A stretch of DNA of 50,379 bases, taken from contig CAZOWM010000025.1 of NCBI GenBank assembly GCA_964583615.1, forward strand, positions 1-50,379. The letters are read 5' to 3'. This stretch comes from CAZOWM01 sp964583615. GTDB lineage: Bacteria; Spirochaetota; B62-G9; DRHN01. Shown in pieces: positions 7,062 through 15,431 of this stretch. Below the pieces are notes generated by a model. It was not told where the DNA came from. It was given only the letters and a program-made list of their open reading frames with translations, and ran no database searches. The first letter of the stretch is position 1; every line of letters begins with the position of its first letter. The position numbers and the translations under genes were made by a program.

Positions 7062-8513
7062 ATGCAGACTGCACAGTTGCTCACCGCAAAAGAAGTAAGT
7101 CAGATTCATGACGCATCAGAGGAAATCCTTGAGAATGTGGGGTTGATTGTTCGAAACGAGAAAGCCCGAAAGATTTTTGCAGATCACGGATGTAGGGTAG
7201 ATCACGGGCTGTCGAGCGTAAAAATCCCCCGCAAGGTCGTCGAAGAATATCGAAAACTCTTTGTTCCTACATTTACTTTTCGGGGGCGTGACCCACGCTA
7301 CGACATGACGCTCCCTGATGATGCTCCTGCAATCATCACCGGAAGCTCGGCACCGAACATCATCGATCCCGAAACAGGTGAAGAACGGCGCGCCACGTCC
7401 AAGGATATTGCGGATATCGCATTTCTCATAAATGAGCTCTGCGGGTTCGATGTTTTTTCCATATCCACTCTCGCGGACGATGCACCGGAAGGACAATTCA
7501 GCATATCCCGGTTCTATCCTGCCCTGAAGAACTGTCTCAAGCCTGTTCGGAGCAATACGCCGAACATGCAGGATCTGCACGACGTGCTCGAGCTCGGAAA
7601 AATCATCGCAGGCGGTGAAGACGCATACAGAGAGCGGCCGATTATCAACCACCATTACTGCCCTGTCATCTCGCCTTTAACAATGGAAGTGGAATCTACG
7701 GAAGCGCTCGTGTACCTCACCGGTGAAAACCTCCCTGTGTATGGAACAATCGTGCCCAACGCAGGAGTAACCTCTCCGATGACCCTTTCAGGCACGCTCG
7801 CACTCGGGAACGCCGAGTTTCTCGCACTTGCCGTTCTGCAGCAGATGATCCGCCCTGAAACCCCTCTTATATACGCAGTGCTTTCAACCGTTGCAGACAT
7901 GCGCTCAGGGGGGTACGTACCAGGGGGGATCGAAACAGGGATACTGCAGATGGCGCACACACAGATGGCACGCTTTTATCACGTGCCTTCCGGCGGGTAC
8001 ATCGGGAACACCAATGCACACACAAACGACGCCCAAAGCGGATACGAGACCAGCATGAACACGACCGCTGCCCTTCTTGCTGGTGCGGACATGTTCAATA
8101 TGGGCGGTCTTCTTGGAAGCCTGATGGCATTTGATTTCGCCAAGGCAGTCATCGACAATGAGATTGCGCTCATGCTCAAGCGCATCAAGCGCGGGATCGA
8201 GGTCAACGAGGAACATATTGCATATGACGTCATTGAAAGCGTTGGCCCCGGAGGCACCTTCATGGACGCGGATCACACCATAGAGCACATGAGATCTGAG
8301 GCGCTGTTTCCTGACGTGGCAACACGGGACATGCGGGAGATCTGGAAGGAGAAGGGCTCGCCTGATGCCGCGCACCGCGCGCTGATCAGAGCTCGAATGA
8401 TCCTCACAAAGGAGAATCCCGCAGTATTCTCACACGAGGTGGATGCGAAAATCCGCGATCGATTCAAAAACCTCGTAAAGGGTGATGCAGGATGGATGGA
8501 CAAAACGGGATAA
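7062..8513 (+). CDS. Trimethylamine methyltransferase (MttB) family protein, non-pyrrolysine type
   Basis: 483 residues from the ATG at 7062, which has GGAGGG six bases upstream; an open frame back to 7017 has no such support. The length and blocks such as SAPNIIDPETGEERRATSKDI, VSPMTLSGTLALGNAEFLAL (here with T before S) and GGYIGNTNAHTNDAQSGYE match the MttB superfamily. Those (beta/alpha)8 enzymes move a methyl group from a quaternary or tertiary amine to a corrinoid protein. The frame has no internal amber codon, so it belongs to the MtgB-like branch without pyrrolysine, whose substrates include glycine betaine, proline betaine and carnitine. No corrinoid protein or second methyltransferase is adjacent, so the substrate is open. 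A truncated gene converges on its 3' end. Confidence 0.85.
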   Translation: MQTAQLLTAKEVSQIHDASEEILENVGLIVRNEKARKIFADHGCRVDHGLSSVKIPRKVVEEYRKLFVPTFTFRGRDPRYDMTLPDDAPAIITGSSAPNIIDPETGEERRATSKDIADIAFLINELCGFDVFSISTLADDAPEGQFSISRFYPALKNCLKPVRSNTPNMQDLHDVLELGKIIAGGEDAYRERPIINHHYCPVISPLTMEVESTEALVYLTGENLPVYGTIVPNAGVTSPMTLSGTLALGNAEFLALAVLQQMIRPETPLIYAVLSTVADMRSGGYVPGGIETGILQMAHTQMARFYHVPSGGYIGNTNAHTNDAQSGYETSMNTTAALLAGADMFNMGGLLGSLMAFDFAKAVIDNEIALMLKRIKRGIEVNEEHIAYDVIESVGPGGTFMDADHTIEHMRSEALFPDVATRDMREIWKEKGSPDAAHRALIRARMILTKENPAVFSHEVDAKIRDRFKNLVKGDAGWMDKTG

Positions 8514-8557
8514 TCATCGTTCGCCCGACGACGGCATTCTTTACTGAGCTTGGGCAA

Positions 8558-8905
8558 TCAGGAAAAAATCTCGCTCCAGTCGCTTTTTTTGCTGAGAAAC
8601 GAAAGATATACCTTTTCCTCAGGAAATGCATCGAGCTTTTTCTTTGTGTGAAAGGTGTTGAGGTTGACTAAAAGCCTCTCAGCCTCAAACGCTCGCCCGC
8701 ATTCTCCAACCGCAGAGAGTGCAGGCACCCGCAAGTGCGCCAGAGGATTATCGGGAATGGAAACCGCCCACCCCATGTGTAATGCCCTTCTTGACTTTTC
8801 AAAAAAGGCATCGAAGCTCACTTTGTTTGCCGCATCGAAAGAAACACGCGGAGTGAGGACCTCAACGATGTAGCGTGCACCCTGGAATAAAGATTCGTTA
8901 TCCAC
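8558..8905 (-). pseudogene. Probable truncated methylenetetrahydrofolate reductase-like protein
   Basis: About 115 residues. The segments YIVEVLTPR, WAVSIPDNPLAHLRVPAL and ERLLVNLNTFHTKKKLD resemble the N-terminal third of MTHFR-like (beta/alpha)8 proteins, but the protein ends soon after, where the barrel should continue for some 150-200 residues. None of the three frames between 8513 and 8557 continues the homology, so the rest seems deleted rather than frameshifted. The likely start is GTG 8905, preceded by TGAGGA; the frame is also open to GTG 8920. A folate-methyl enzyme beside an MttB-type methyltransferase would make metabolic sense. The family call is tentative; it could instead be an intact small protein I do not know. 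Confidence 0.4.
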
Positions 8906-8965
8906 GAAAGCAGTCCTCACAGATATTTATTCTCAAACCGGGAAAAAATTGGCCCATGTGAAACC

Positions 8966-9451
8966 TTACCCAGAAAGTTTTTTTACAAAATCCGCAATTG
9001 CAGGGAATTCGATACTTTCGAAATTCGTAATTTTTTTCACGTTTTTGGCCTGTAATTCAACGGTTTCGACTGCATTTATGCCCCAGAATTCCTCAACATC
9101 GTCTGCGAACCTGCTCCTGCTTTTTCCTCCTTTTGTAGCGAAGAGCGAAACCGTTTTGAGCTCATCATGATACTTCGAAAAAAAACTCCGAACAGGCGAA
9201 GCCATGGTGTTTGCCCACACAGGTGTTCCAACGATAACCAGATCGTAATCGCCCGGGGGGTGATCGAGCGTATGTATTTCCGGAAATCTTTTTTTGGCGA
9301 TCTCTATTCCCGCTCTGAACCAGCCGAACAGACCCGAATAGCTGCGGGCGGGAACGATCTCCTGCAGATCACACCCGAGAAGCTCCGCGATCCGGCCCGC
9401 GACTTTTCTCGTTATACCTGAACGAGAAAAATATACGACGAGTGTCTTCAT
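8966..9451 (-). CDS. Flavodoxin family protein
   Basis: 161 residues from ATG 9451, which is preceded by AAAGGAG; a longer frame to 9475 lacks such support. It begins MKTLVVYFSRSGITRKVA, the flavodoxin phosphate-binding loop (Ser-Arg-Ser-Gly-x-Thr) that holds FMN. YDLVIVGTPVWANTMASPVRSF forms the second flavin-contact loop, and VSLFATKGG is the third strand. It probably carries electrons or acts as an NAD(P)H:quinone-type flavoprotein in the cytoplasm. It is downstream of fumC on the same strand with a 209-bp spacer that holds no other recognisable gene. Confidence 0.85.
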   Translation of the reverse strand: MKTLVVYFSRSGITRKVAGRIAELLGCDLQEIVPARSYSGLFGWFRAGIEIAKKRFPEIHTLDHPPGDYDLVIVGTPVWANTMASPVRSFFSKYHDELKTVSLFATKGGKSRSRFADDVEEFWGINAVETVELQAKNVKKITNFESIEFPAIADFVKKLSG

Positions 9452-9660
9452 TCTTTTCTCCTTTCGAGAATTCACGTACAGTTACGGAAGTGATTTAAGT
9501 CGAACTTCGAATTTTGCGTTATATTTGGGAAAAGCATTTATTTTGGTGAAAAACACTGAACCTATCGACGTCTCTTATCCGAAGTTCTCAAAATGAGCGT
9601 GCACTGTATGCGTGAATGTTACATTTTAAGACCGATGCATGACATTAGACATTCACCCGA

Positions 9661-11058
9661 TCATTCCCTTTCTGTCATTCGCCGCGGATCCATCACTTCT
9701 TCGAGCTCGTCAGGAGGGAGTATGCTTTCCTCCAGCGCGATTTCCTTCACGGTTTTTCCGCTCTCATAGGCTTTTTTTGCGATCCTGCTCGCCGCATCGT
9801 AGCCGATTCGAGGGCTGAGAGCCGTGCAGAGCGCAAGGCTCTGATCGATCATCTCGTCTATCCTCGAACGGTTTGCCTTGATACCTGAAACACACTTCTC
9901 TGCAAAGATTCTGCTTCCGTTCGAGAGGATTTCGATGGACTGTAGAAGGTTGTACGCCATAACGGGCATCATCACGTTGAGCTCGAGCGTGCCGGAAAGC
10001 CCTCCAACTGCAATGGCGGCGTCGTTTCCCATGACGTGGGCTGCGATCATGCACACGGATTCCGCGATAACGGGATTGACCTTTCCCGGCATGATGGAGG
10101 AGCCTGGTTGCACGGCAGGAACAATGATTTCACCTATCCCGCACCTTGGTCCTGAACTCAGGAGACGGATGTCGTTTGCAATTTTCATGAGACTCACTGC
10201 AACGGCGCGAAGCGCGGAGCTCGCCTCGACCACTGCATCCTTGGACCCCTGCGCTTCAAAATGATTGCCTGCCTCCTTGAATCGCAGATTCGTCCATTTG
10301 TTGATCAGTTCGATCACACGCAATGCAAACTCAGGATGCGTGTTTATACCTGTCCCAACTGCGGTTCCACCAAGCGCGAGTTCGGAAAGGCTGTTCACCG
10401 TATTCTCGAGCCTTTCGATTCCGTGGACAATCATGCTCTCATATCCGCTGAACTCCTGTCCGAGCCGTACGGGAGTTGCATCCTGGATGTGCGTTCTTCC
10501 GATTTTGACGATACTGTCGAATTCACGGGCTTTCTTTCCGAGTGCGGCCTGCAGCTTCCCGAGCGAGGGAATCAAATCCTTTTTTATTCCCTCGAGTGCA
10601 GCAATATGTATGCAGCTGGGGATCACATCATTGCTGGACTGTCCCATATTCACGTGATCATTGGGATGCACCGGGAGCTTTGCACCGATCTTTCCAATGA
10701 GGATTTCATTTGCCCTGGATGCGACTACCTCATTGGCATTCATGTTCGTTGAAGTGCCCGAGCCTGTTTGAAATATGTCGACAACGAACTGATCGTCGAA
10801 TTTCCCGTCTATCACCTCTGCTGCTGCCTGCACAATGGCTTTTCCCTTTTCCTGGTCGAGAAAGGAAAGCTTCATATTGACGAGCGCCGCTGCCCTCTTT
10901 ACCATGCCGAGTGCCCTGATGAACCGCTTTGAAAAACGGAGCCCACTCACTGGAAAATTCTCCGCTGCCCGCTGAGTTTGCGCACCCCAATACGCGTTCT
11001 TGGGTATTTTCATTTCACCCATGGAGTCGCTTTCGGTTCGCATGCCTTGCTGAGCCAC
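9661..11058 (-). CDS. fumC: Class II fumarate hydratase (FumC)
   Basis: About 465 residues, the usual length of class II fumarases, which interconvert fumarate and L-malate. Evidence: GSGTSTNMNANEV, the IGRTHIQDATPVRLGQEFSGY block containing the catalytic His, and the superfamily signature GSSIMPGKVNP with the mobile loop Ser. The Gln-Asp-Ala-Thr block favours fumarase over aspartase. I place the start at GTG 11058 because GAGGAGG (11067-11073) lies eight bases upstream. An ATG at 11043 is possible; the frame to 11154 would add an unsupported Cys-rich extension. It follows the DHODH-like gene by 101 bp on the same strand. Confidence 0.92.
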   Translation of the reverse strand: MAQQGMRTESDSMGEMKIPKNAYWGAQTQRAAENFPVSGLRFSKRFIRALGMVKRAAALVNMKLSFLDQEKGKAIVQAAAEVIDGKFDDQFVVDIFQTGSGTSTNMNANEVVASRANEILIGKIGAKLPVHPNDHVNMGQSSNDVIPSCIHIAALEGIKKDLIPSLGKLQAALGKKAREFDSIVKIGRTHIQDATPVRLGQEFSGYESMIVHGIERLENTVNSLSELALGGTAVGTGINTHPEFALRVIELINKWTNLRFKEAGNHFEAQGSKDAVVEASSALRAVAVSLMKIANDIRLLSSGPRCGIGEIIVPAVQPGSSIMPGKVNPVIAESVCMIAAHVMGNDAAIAVGGLSGTLELNVMMPVMAYNLLQSIEILSNGSRIFAEKCVSGIKANRSRIDEMIDQSLALCTALSPRIGYDAASRIAKKAYESGKTVKEIALEESILPPDELEEVMDPRRMTERE

Positions 11059-11159
11059 TTTCCGCACCTCCTCAATAAGGTTAAAGATCCCTCTGTGCGC
11101 GCATTTTTTTTCAGTGCATGTATGTGAAAAAGAAGGGCCGGTTGTACAGAACAAGAGAA

Positions 11160-12146
11160 TTACTCGATTCCAACAAGTGCCTTGATGTATTGCAGCCGTT
11201 CGTATAGCCCGGGCTTTTCGCTTTCCTGCTGACTCAATTTTCCTCTAATCTCATCCAGGGAGCCTATGTTGTGCGCCTCGAGCCATTTTTCAAACTCCTT
11301 CAGCAGGGTCTTCACGTACTCGACTTCCTTTTTATAGAGTATGGAACAGAGTTGTACTGTCTGTGCCCCCGCAGCAATCATTTTCACAATGGACTCACTG
11401 TTGTGTACACCGGTTGTGGCGGCAAGGTCGCAGTTCACCCTGCCGTAGAGAAGAGCAATCCACTTCAACGGGAGAGACATCTCCTGTGCGCTGCTCAGCG
11501 GATTCGCACCGCTCACCGCCATCTTTTCCAGATCGATATCAAACTGATAAAATCTATTGAACAGGACGAGTGCTGACGCCCCGTTTCTGCACATCTCGTA
11601 GGCGAAATTGGCCATAGAGGTGAAAAATGGCCCCAGTTTTACCGCAATGGGGATACTCAGGATAGACTTCACTTTCTCGAGCACACTGAAATAGGTTTTC
11701 TCTATTTCTCCGCTTTCCCCGCGCACATCTGTAGGAATGTAGGCAATGTTCAGCTCGATTGCATCTGCACCCGCTGATTCGATCTGCTTTGCATAGTCCT
11801 TCCACCATCCCGCGGAAACGCAGTTGAGGCTCGCGATGATGGGGAGTGAGACTGTCTTTTTCGCTTCTTCTATCAATGCGAGATATTCACGGGGTCCGAG
11901 CTCCATACCCATTTTGTTTACGTAGTCAAACGCCTCTGTGTGCCACGAAGGGCCGATATACTGCTCGATGTCCTCCACCATCTCCTTTTGTATCTGCTCT
12001 TCAAATAGAGACTTGAGCACTATTCCGCCGGCACCGCTTTCGGCGATACGCTTTACACCGTCGATATTTTTCGACAGGCTGCAGCTTGCAACAAGGAGTG
12101 GATTGGAGAGTTCAAGACCCATATACTTCGTCGTAAGATCTGCCAT
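11160..12146 (-). CDS. Dihydroorotate dehydrogenase-like FMN protein
   Basis: 328 residues with the FMN (beta/alpha)8 fold of class 1 dihydroorotate dehydrogenases: N-terminal LTTKYMGLELSNPLLVASCS, the IAVKLGPFF strand and LAATTGVHNSESIVKMIAAGA for phosphate binding. However, the usual substrate loop with Asn-x-Ser-Cys-Pro-Asn is replaced by ELNIAYIPTD, so the catalytic Cys/Ser is absent at the expected place. This matches the group annotated as DHODH-like, whose true reaction is not settled. A pyrimidine role should not be assumed. GAGAGGAG precedes the ATG. It sits upstream of fumC. Confidence 0.8.
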   Translation of the reverse strand: MADLTTKYMGLELSNPLLVASCSLSKNIDGVKRIAESGAGGIVLKSLFEEQIQKEMVEDIEQYIGPSWHTEAFDYVNKMGMELGPREYLALIEEAKKTVSLPIIASLNCVSAGWWKDYAKQIESAGADAIELNIAYIPTDVRGESGEIEKTYFSVLEKVKSILSIPIAVKLGPFFTSMANFAYEMCRNGASALVLFNRFYQFDIDLEKMAVSGANPLSSAQEMSLPLKWIALLYGRVNCDLAATTGVHNSESIVKMIAAGAQTVQLCSILYKKEVEYVKTLLKEFEKWLEAHNIGSLDEIRGKLSQQESEKPGLYERLQYIKALVGIE

Positions 12147-12213
12147 ATGGTTCTCCTCTCAGAGTTCTTTTCAGGTTCTCGAAATGTTCGAGGCCCGTGT
12201 CTGCATTTCCGTT

Positions 12214-12399
12214 CTATAATTTTTCAGGAGCGCACAAATTTTTTTCGCGTGCTGCAACTCTTCCGCATGCTTTGCAGATATACTTCGGATTTTGGACGAG
12301 TTTTTTAAAATTTTCCCAGTTTCTCACGAGAAAACCGATATTCTGAAGATAACAGAGGTGTTCTTCATGCCCAGGATGCGGCATACTCAAATCTTCCAT
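12214..12399 (-). CDS. Small Cys-rich conserved protein (probable zinc-ribbon knuckle)
   Basis: 61 residues from ATG 12399, which follows AGAGAGG by six bases. The first part, MPHPGHEEHLCYLQNIGFLV, has two His and a Cys. The last part, KYICKACGRVAAREKNLCAP, has a Cys-x-x-Cys and a third Cys, suggesting a small metal site. I recall similar short proteins in anaerobes but no function. It lies between the nicotinate phosphoribosyltransferase-like gene and the DHODH-like gene on the same strand. Codon use and the ribosome site support it as a real gene. Confidence 0.6.
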   Translation of the reverse strand: MEDLSMPHPGHEEHLCYLQNIGFLVRNWENFKKLVQNPKYICKACGRVAAREKNLCAPEKL

Positions 12400-12537
12400 A
12401 ACCAACCTCTCTTTCGACTGTCTGTGATGCTGAATATATTAATTCGGTGCTCATTGTTTGTCAATGGGTATAAGGAGGTGAGTTCGGATTTTCAACTGTA
12501 CGAAAAGTATCCTGCAGTGAGACACGCGCGGGGTCGT

Positions 12538-13581
12538 TCAAGCCTCCGAGAGGCGTGTATTGGGATTGTATCTCCTCCCCTTCTTCGCGCATGCCTCTCC
12601 ATTCACAAGCACGACATCTGCAGTAAACTCGATCCTTTTTCTCAGCAGCGCCGCACCGATTCCCACTGCGTCGAATGGAACATCAAGATGTACAAACCTT
12701 TGAAGCCTCTCTTTGTTGAACCCGCCGCTTACCACGATCTTTACCCAGTGAAACCCCTCTGCGTCGAGCGCACTGCGAAGCTTCCACACAAGCTCTGGGC
12801 ACACCCCGAGGGATTCGGCTCCGACAGGAGTAACTGACTCATCGCGCATGTCACCTGCAGTATCAACCCGCACTCCCCAGAGTTTTTCACCAAAATGGCG
12901 GGCAACGCGAAGGCTCGTGCCGATGCAGTCGTTTTGAAAATCGACGAGTGCAATGAGGTCCACATCGGCCGGCTGATGTTTGTTAAACGCCCTGCACGCA
13001 GCGAGAGTATCTCCTGCATATGCGGCGATGAGCCCGTGTGGAATCGTTCCCATTCCCTCAATGCCATGCAAAAGCCCGTTTGCATCCGTAGAAACTCCCT
13101 GTGCACCCCCGATGAGCGCGGCATACCCGTCAATGTGCTGAATTCTGTAATGATCGAATCTCGCCGCGAAAAATAAGACTGGCTTTCCCACCGCAGCCTC
13201 CACCACTTCGTGAACTGCGGATGCAATCGATGATCCCCTCGAGAGAACACCGAGATAAACGGTTTCCAGATGTGCGAAGGAACTGTAATCTCCTTCGATC
13301 GTCAGGACCGTTTCCCCCTCTGAGATGGAATCACCGTCAAACAGAGCATGCACCGACAGATCGCGGGGATCTGCCGCGCAGGTACGAATAATTGCAACCG
13401 CTTCGTCGATACCGCAGATGATTCCATCTGCACGGGTGTACACCTGCATCAGTACTCGAGAGCGGTTTTTATCCTTCAAAAGCACTTCCCGTGTACGGAT
13501 GAAATACTTGTCCGAATAGATGCCTCTTTTCATTTCATCCACTGGAATCATAAACTTCTCGGGAGGAATCCTCTTTTTCAT
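12538..13581 (-). CDS. Nicotinate/quinolinate phosphoribosyltransferase family protein
   Basis: 347 residues. The N-terminal half has the IYSDKYFIRTREVL motif of nicotinate phosphoribosyltransferases, and DGIICGIDEA and SEGETVLTIEGDYSSFAHLE match the family's first domain. The barrel carries FFAARFDHYRIQHIDGYAAL, GTIPHGLIAAY with the phosphoribosyl-contact His, LWGVRVDTAGD and KIVVSGGFNKERL. The enzyme would make nicotinate mononucleotide from nicotinate and PRPP in NAD salvage. It is shorter than classical PncB (about 400 residues or more) and closer to the compact archaeal/clostridial type. Ribosome site CAGGAGCG is about ten bases from the ATG. Substrate is inferred from family only. Confidence 0.8.
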   Translation of the reverse strand: MKKRIPPEKFMIPVDEMKRGIYSDKYFIRTREVLLKDKNRSRVLMQVYTRADGIICGIDEAVAIIRTCAADPRDLSVHALFDGDSISEGETVLTIEGDYSSFAHLETVYLGVLSRGSSIASAVHEVVEAAVGKPVLFFAARFDHYRIQHIDGYAALIGGAQGVSTDANGLLHGIEGMGTIPHGLIAAYAGDTLAACRAFNKHQPADVDLIALVDFQNDCIGTSLRVARHFGEKLWGVRVDTAGDMRDESVTPVGAESLGVCPELVWKLRSALDAEGFHWVKIVVSGGFNKERLQRFVHLDVPFDAVGIGAALLRKRIEFTADVVLVNGEACAKKGRRYNPNTRLSEA

Positions 13582-13620
13582 AACAGATACGCTCCTGAGC
13601 GGCAGGGGGTGCGCACTGTA

Positions 13621-14049
13621 CTACAGATTATGGAGCTCTTCTTTCGTGAGTGTATGGAAACCGCCTTTTCTGATCACCTGCTCCGCTCTGTCGAAGTTTT
13701 CGACTTCAAGTATCAGCACAGCCCTATCGCCCTCCTGAAGAATGAAGCCGTATGCATTTGATACGTTTATATCGCTCTCGTTGAGGTATTCTGCAATGTC
13801 GGCGAGCGCACCCGGTCTGTCTTTCATCACAACGCCGATAACATACTTTCGCGAAACACTGAACCCTTCGTTGCTCAGCACTGCATACGCCTTCTCCGGA
13901 TCGTTGGTCAACACATTGATCAACCCGTATTCTCCGCGATCGGATATCGTTATTGCCCGTATATTGATATTATTGTTTCCCAGAACCCGTGCGATGTGAG
14001 AAATCCTCCCCGGCTTGTTTTCTACAAATACACTCACCTGCGAAGCCAT
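13621..14049 (-). CDS. Tandem ACT-domain protein
   Basis: 142 residues from ATG 14049 (preceded by AAGGAGAG) with two ACT domains: SVFVENKPGRISHIARVLG at the start and YVIGVVMKDRPGALADIAEYL in the second half. ACT domains bind amino acids and regulate enzymes. The gene starts 13 bp after paaK. PaaK-ACT pairs are common next to aryl-CoA ligases of aromatic amino acid fermentation, so it may sense an aromatic amino acid or its keto acid; that is inference. A longer frame to 14115 overlaps paaK and is unlikely. Confidence 0.85.
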   Translation of the reverse strand: MASQVSVFVENKPGRISHIARVLGNNNINIRAITISDRGEYGLINVLTNDPEKAYAVLSNEGFSVSRKYVIGVVMKDRPGALADIAEYLNESDINVSNAYGFILQEGDRAVLILEVENFDRAEQVIRKGGFHTLTKEELHNL

Positions 14050-14062
14050 GGTTCTCTCCTTT

Positions 14063-15361
14063 TTATATGTTCTCGCCCTTCCTATTATCAATGACCCTGA
14101 CCGCCTTGCCCTCACTCTTCGGGAGTGAATTGGGCTCCACGAGCGTTACTTTCGGAGATATCAGAATCTCGTTTTTCAAGTCCCCGACGATTCTGCTCTT
14201 TAATGCTTCGAGCTCACCGATCTCACCGTGAAAGATATGTGGTCTCACCTCCACTTTTACATTTATGGTGTCCAGATAGTCGACGCTGTCCACCTCAATC
14301 AGGTAATTGTTTCCGACTTCCGGAATATCCATCAGCACCTTTTCAATCTGCATGGGGTAGAGGTTTACACCTTTGATGATGAGCATGTCGTCCGTCCGTC
14401 CCTTTATCCTGGATATCCTTCTGTGTGTACGTCCGCAGGGACATGGAGCCGGGAGTACACAGGCGACATCCCCGGTTTTGTACCGAATAATCGGCATCCC
14501 TTCCCTCTTGAGGGTCGTGAAGACGATTTCTCCTGCCTCCCCGTCCTCCACAGGTGCCCCAGTTGCCGGATCAATGACTTCGAATATGTAACTGTCCTCC
14601 CACACATGCATCCCTTTTTTGTATTGGCATTCAAAGGCAACTCCCGGACCGTTCATCTCCGAAAGCCCATAACTGTTGAACGCATTGATCCCGTAGAGAT
14701 CTTCGATTCTCACGCGCGTTTCCTCGGAGTGCGGCTCAGCGCCGAGGAACGCGATGCCGAGATCGAGATCTTTTTTCGGATCGATTCCCTCCTCTATAAA
14801 AAGGGTATAGAGATGAAGCGCATAACTGGGCGTGATGTGAAGCACCGTGGTATGAAAATCCTTCATGAGCCGTATCTGACGTTTGGAATTTCCCGAGGAT
14901 GCGGGTATTGTCAAGGCTCCGAGCCGCTCGGCCCCGTAATGAAACCCCAGCCCACCGGTAAACAGGCCGTACCCCATCATGTTCTGGAAAACGTCGTTTT
15001 TGCGCACCCCCGTCATGTACATACTCCGTGCAACGATTTCGGTCCAGTTGTCGATATCATCTCTCGTGTGGTATATCACCGTCGCCCTCCCGGTTGTTCC
15101 AGAAGAACTGTGCAGGCGCACGATGTTGTCGAGCGGAACGGCGAGCATTCCTCTTGGAAAACTGTTTCTCAGGTCGTTTTTTGTGGTAAACTCTATTTCC
15201 TGCAGAGCCTCGAGGTTTTTGATGCTTTTTGGAATCCTCCCCTTGTAGAAGTCAGACTCTGCAGCCCTTAGCAGAGAACGGTTGAGGAGCTCGAGCTGGA
15301 GCGCTCGCAATTGTTCTCTTTGGATCGTTTCTATCTCCCTATCCCAGTACATGTTTTCCAT
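14063..15361 (-). CDS. paaK: Phenylacetate-CoA ligase (PaaK family)
   Basis: 432 residues from ATG 15361, which has GGGGAGAGG just upstream. It is an ANL-superfamily AMP-forming ligase: SSSGTTGRATVIYHTRDD is the ATP-binding P-loop, FNSYGLSEMNGPGVAFECQ the adenine-binding motif, YKTGDVACVLPAPCPCGRTH the Cys-rich hinge typical of PaaK, and IKGRTDDMLIIKGVNLYP the C-terminal hinge. It would activate phenylacetate or a related aryl acid to the CoA thioester. In anaerobes the likely route is reductive or oxidative metabolism of aromatic amino acids. Coupled to the ACT-domain gene; no indolepyruvate oxidoreductase genes are visible. Confidence 0.9.
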   Translation of the reverse strand: MENMYWDREIETIQREQLRALQLELLNRSLLRAAESDFYKGRIPKSIKNLEALQEIEFTTKNDLRNSFPRGMLAVPLDNIVRLHSSSGTTGRATVIYHTRDDIDNWTEIVARSMYMTGVRKNDVFQNMMGYGLFTGGLGFHYGAERLGALTIPASSGNSKRQIRLMKDFHTTVLHITPSYALHLYTLFIEEGIDPKKDLDLGIAFLGAEPHSEETRVRIEDLYGINAFNSYGLSEMNGPGVAFECQYKKGMHVWEDSYIFEVIDPATGAPVEDGEAGEIVFTTLKREGMPIIRYKTGDVACVLPAPCPCGRTHRRISRIKGRTDDMLIIKGVNLYPMQIEKVLMDIPEVGNNYLIEVDSVDYLDTINVKVEVRPHIFHGEIGELEALKSRIVGDLKNEILISPKVTLVEPNSLPKSEGKAVRVIDNRKGENI

Positions 15362-15431
15362 TCCTCTCCCCACCCATTTTATCAATGAAACAAAAGTATA
15401 AAATGTTTTTTGAAAACACTCAAGAGGGAAA

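Noticed and set aside
7062..8513. Pyrrolysine-containing trimethylamine methyltransferase
   Set aside because: The frame has no internal TAG, so the Pyl type is excluded; kept as a non-Pyl MttB family protein.
8273..8557. Open minus-strand frame continuing the truncated MTHFR-like gene
   Set aside because: It overlaps mttB on the opposite strand and shows no relation to the barrel family; it is a shadow frame.
14228..15271. Long open frame on the plus strand opposite paaK
   Set aside because: Antisense to a clearly conserved gene, no ribosome site or family features; arises from codon bias of paaK.
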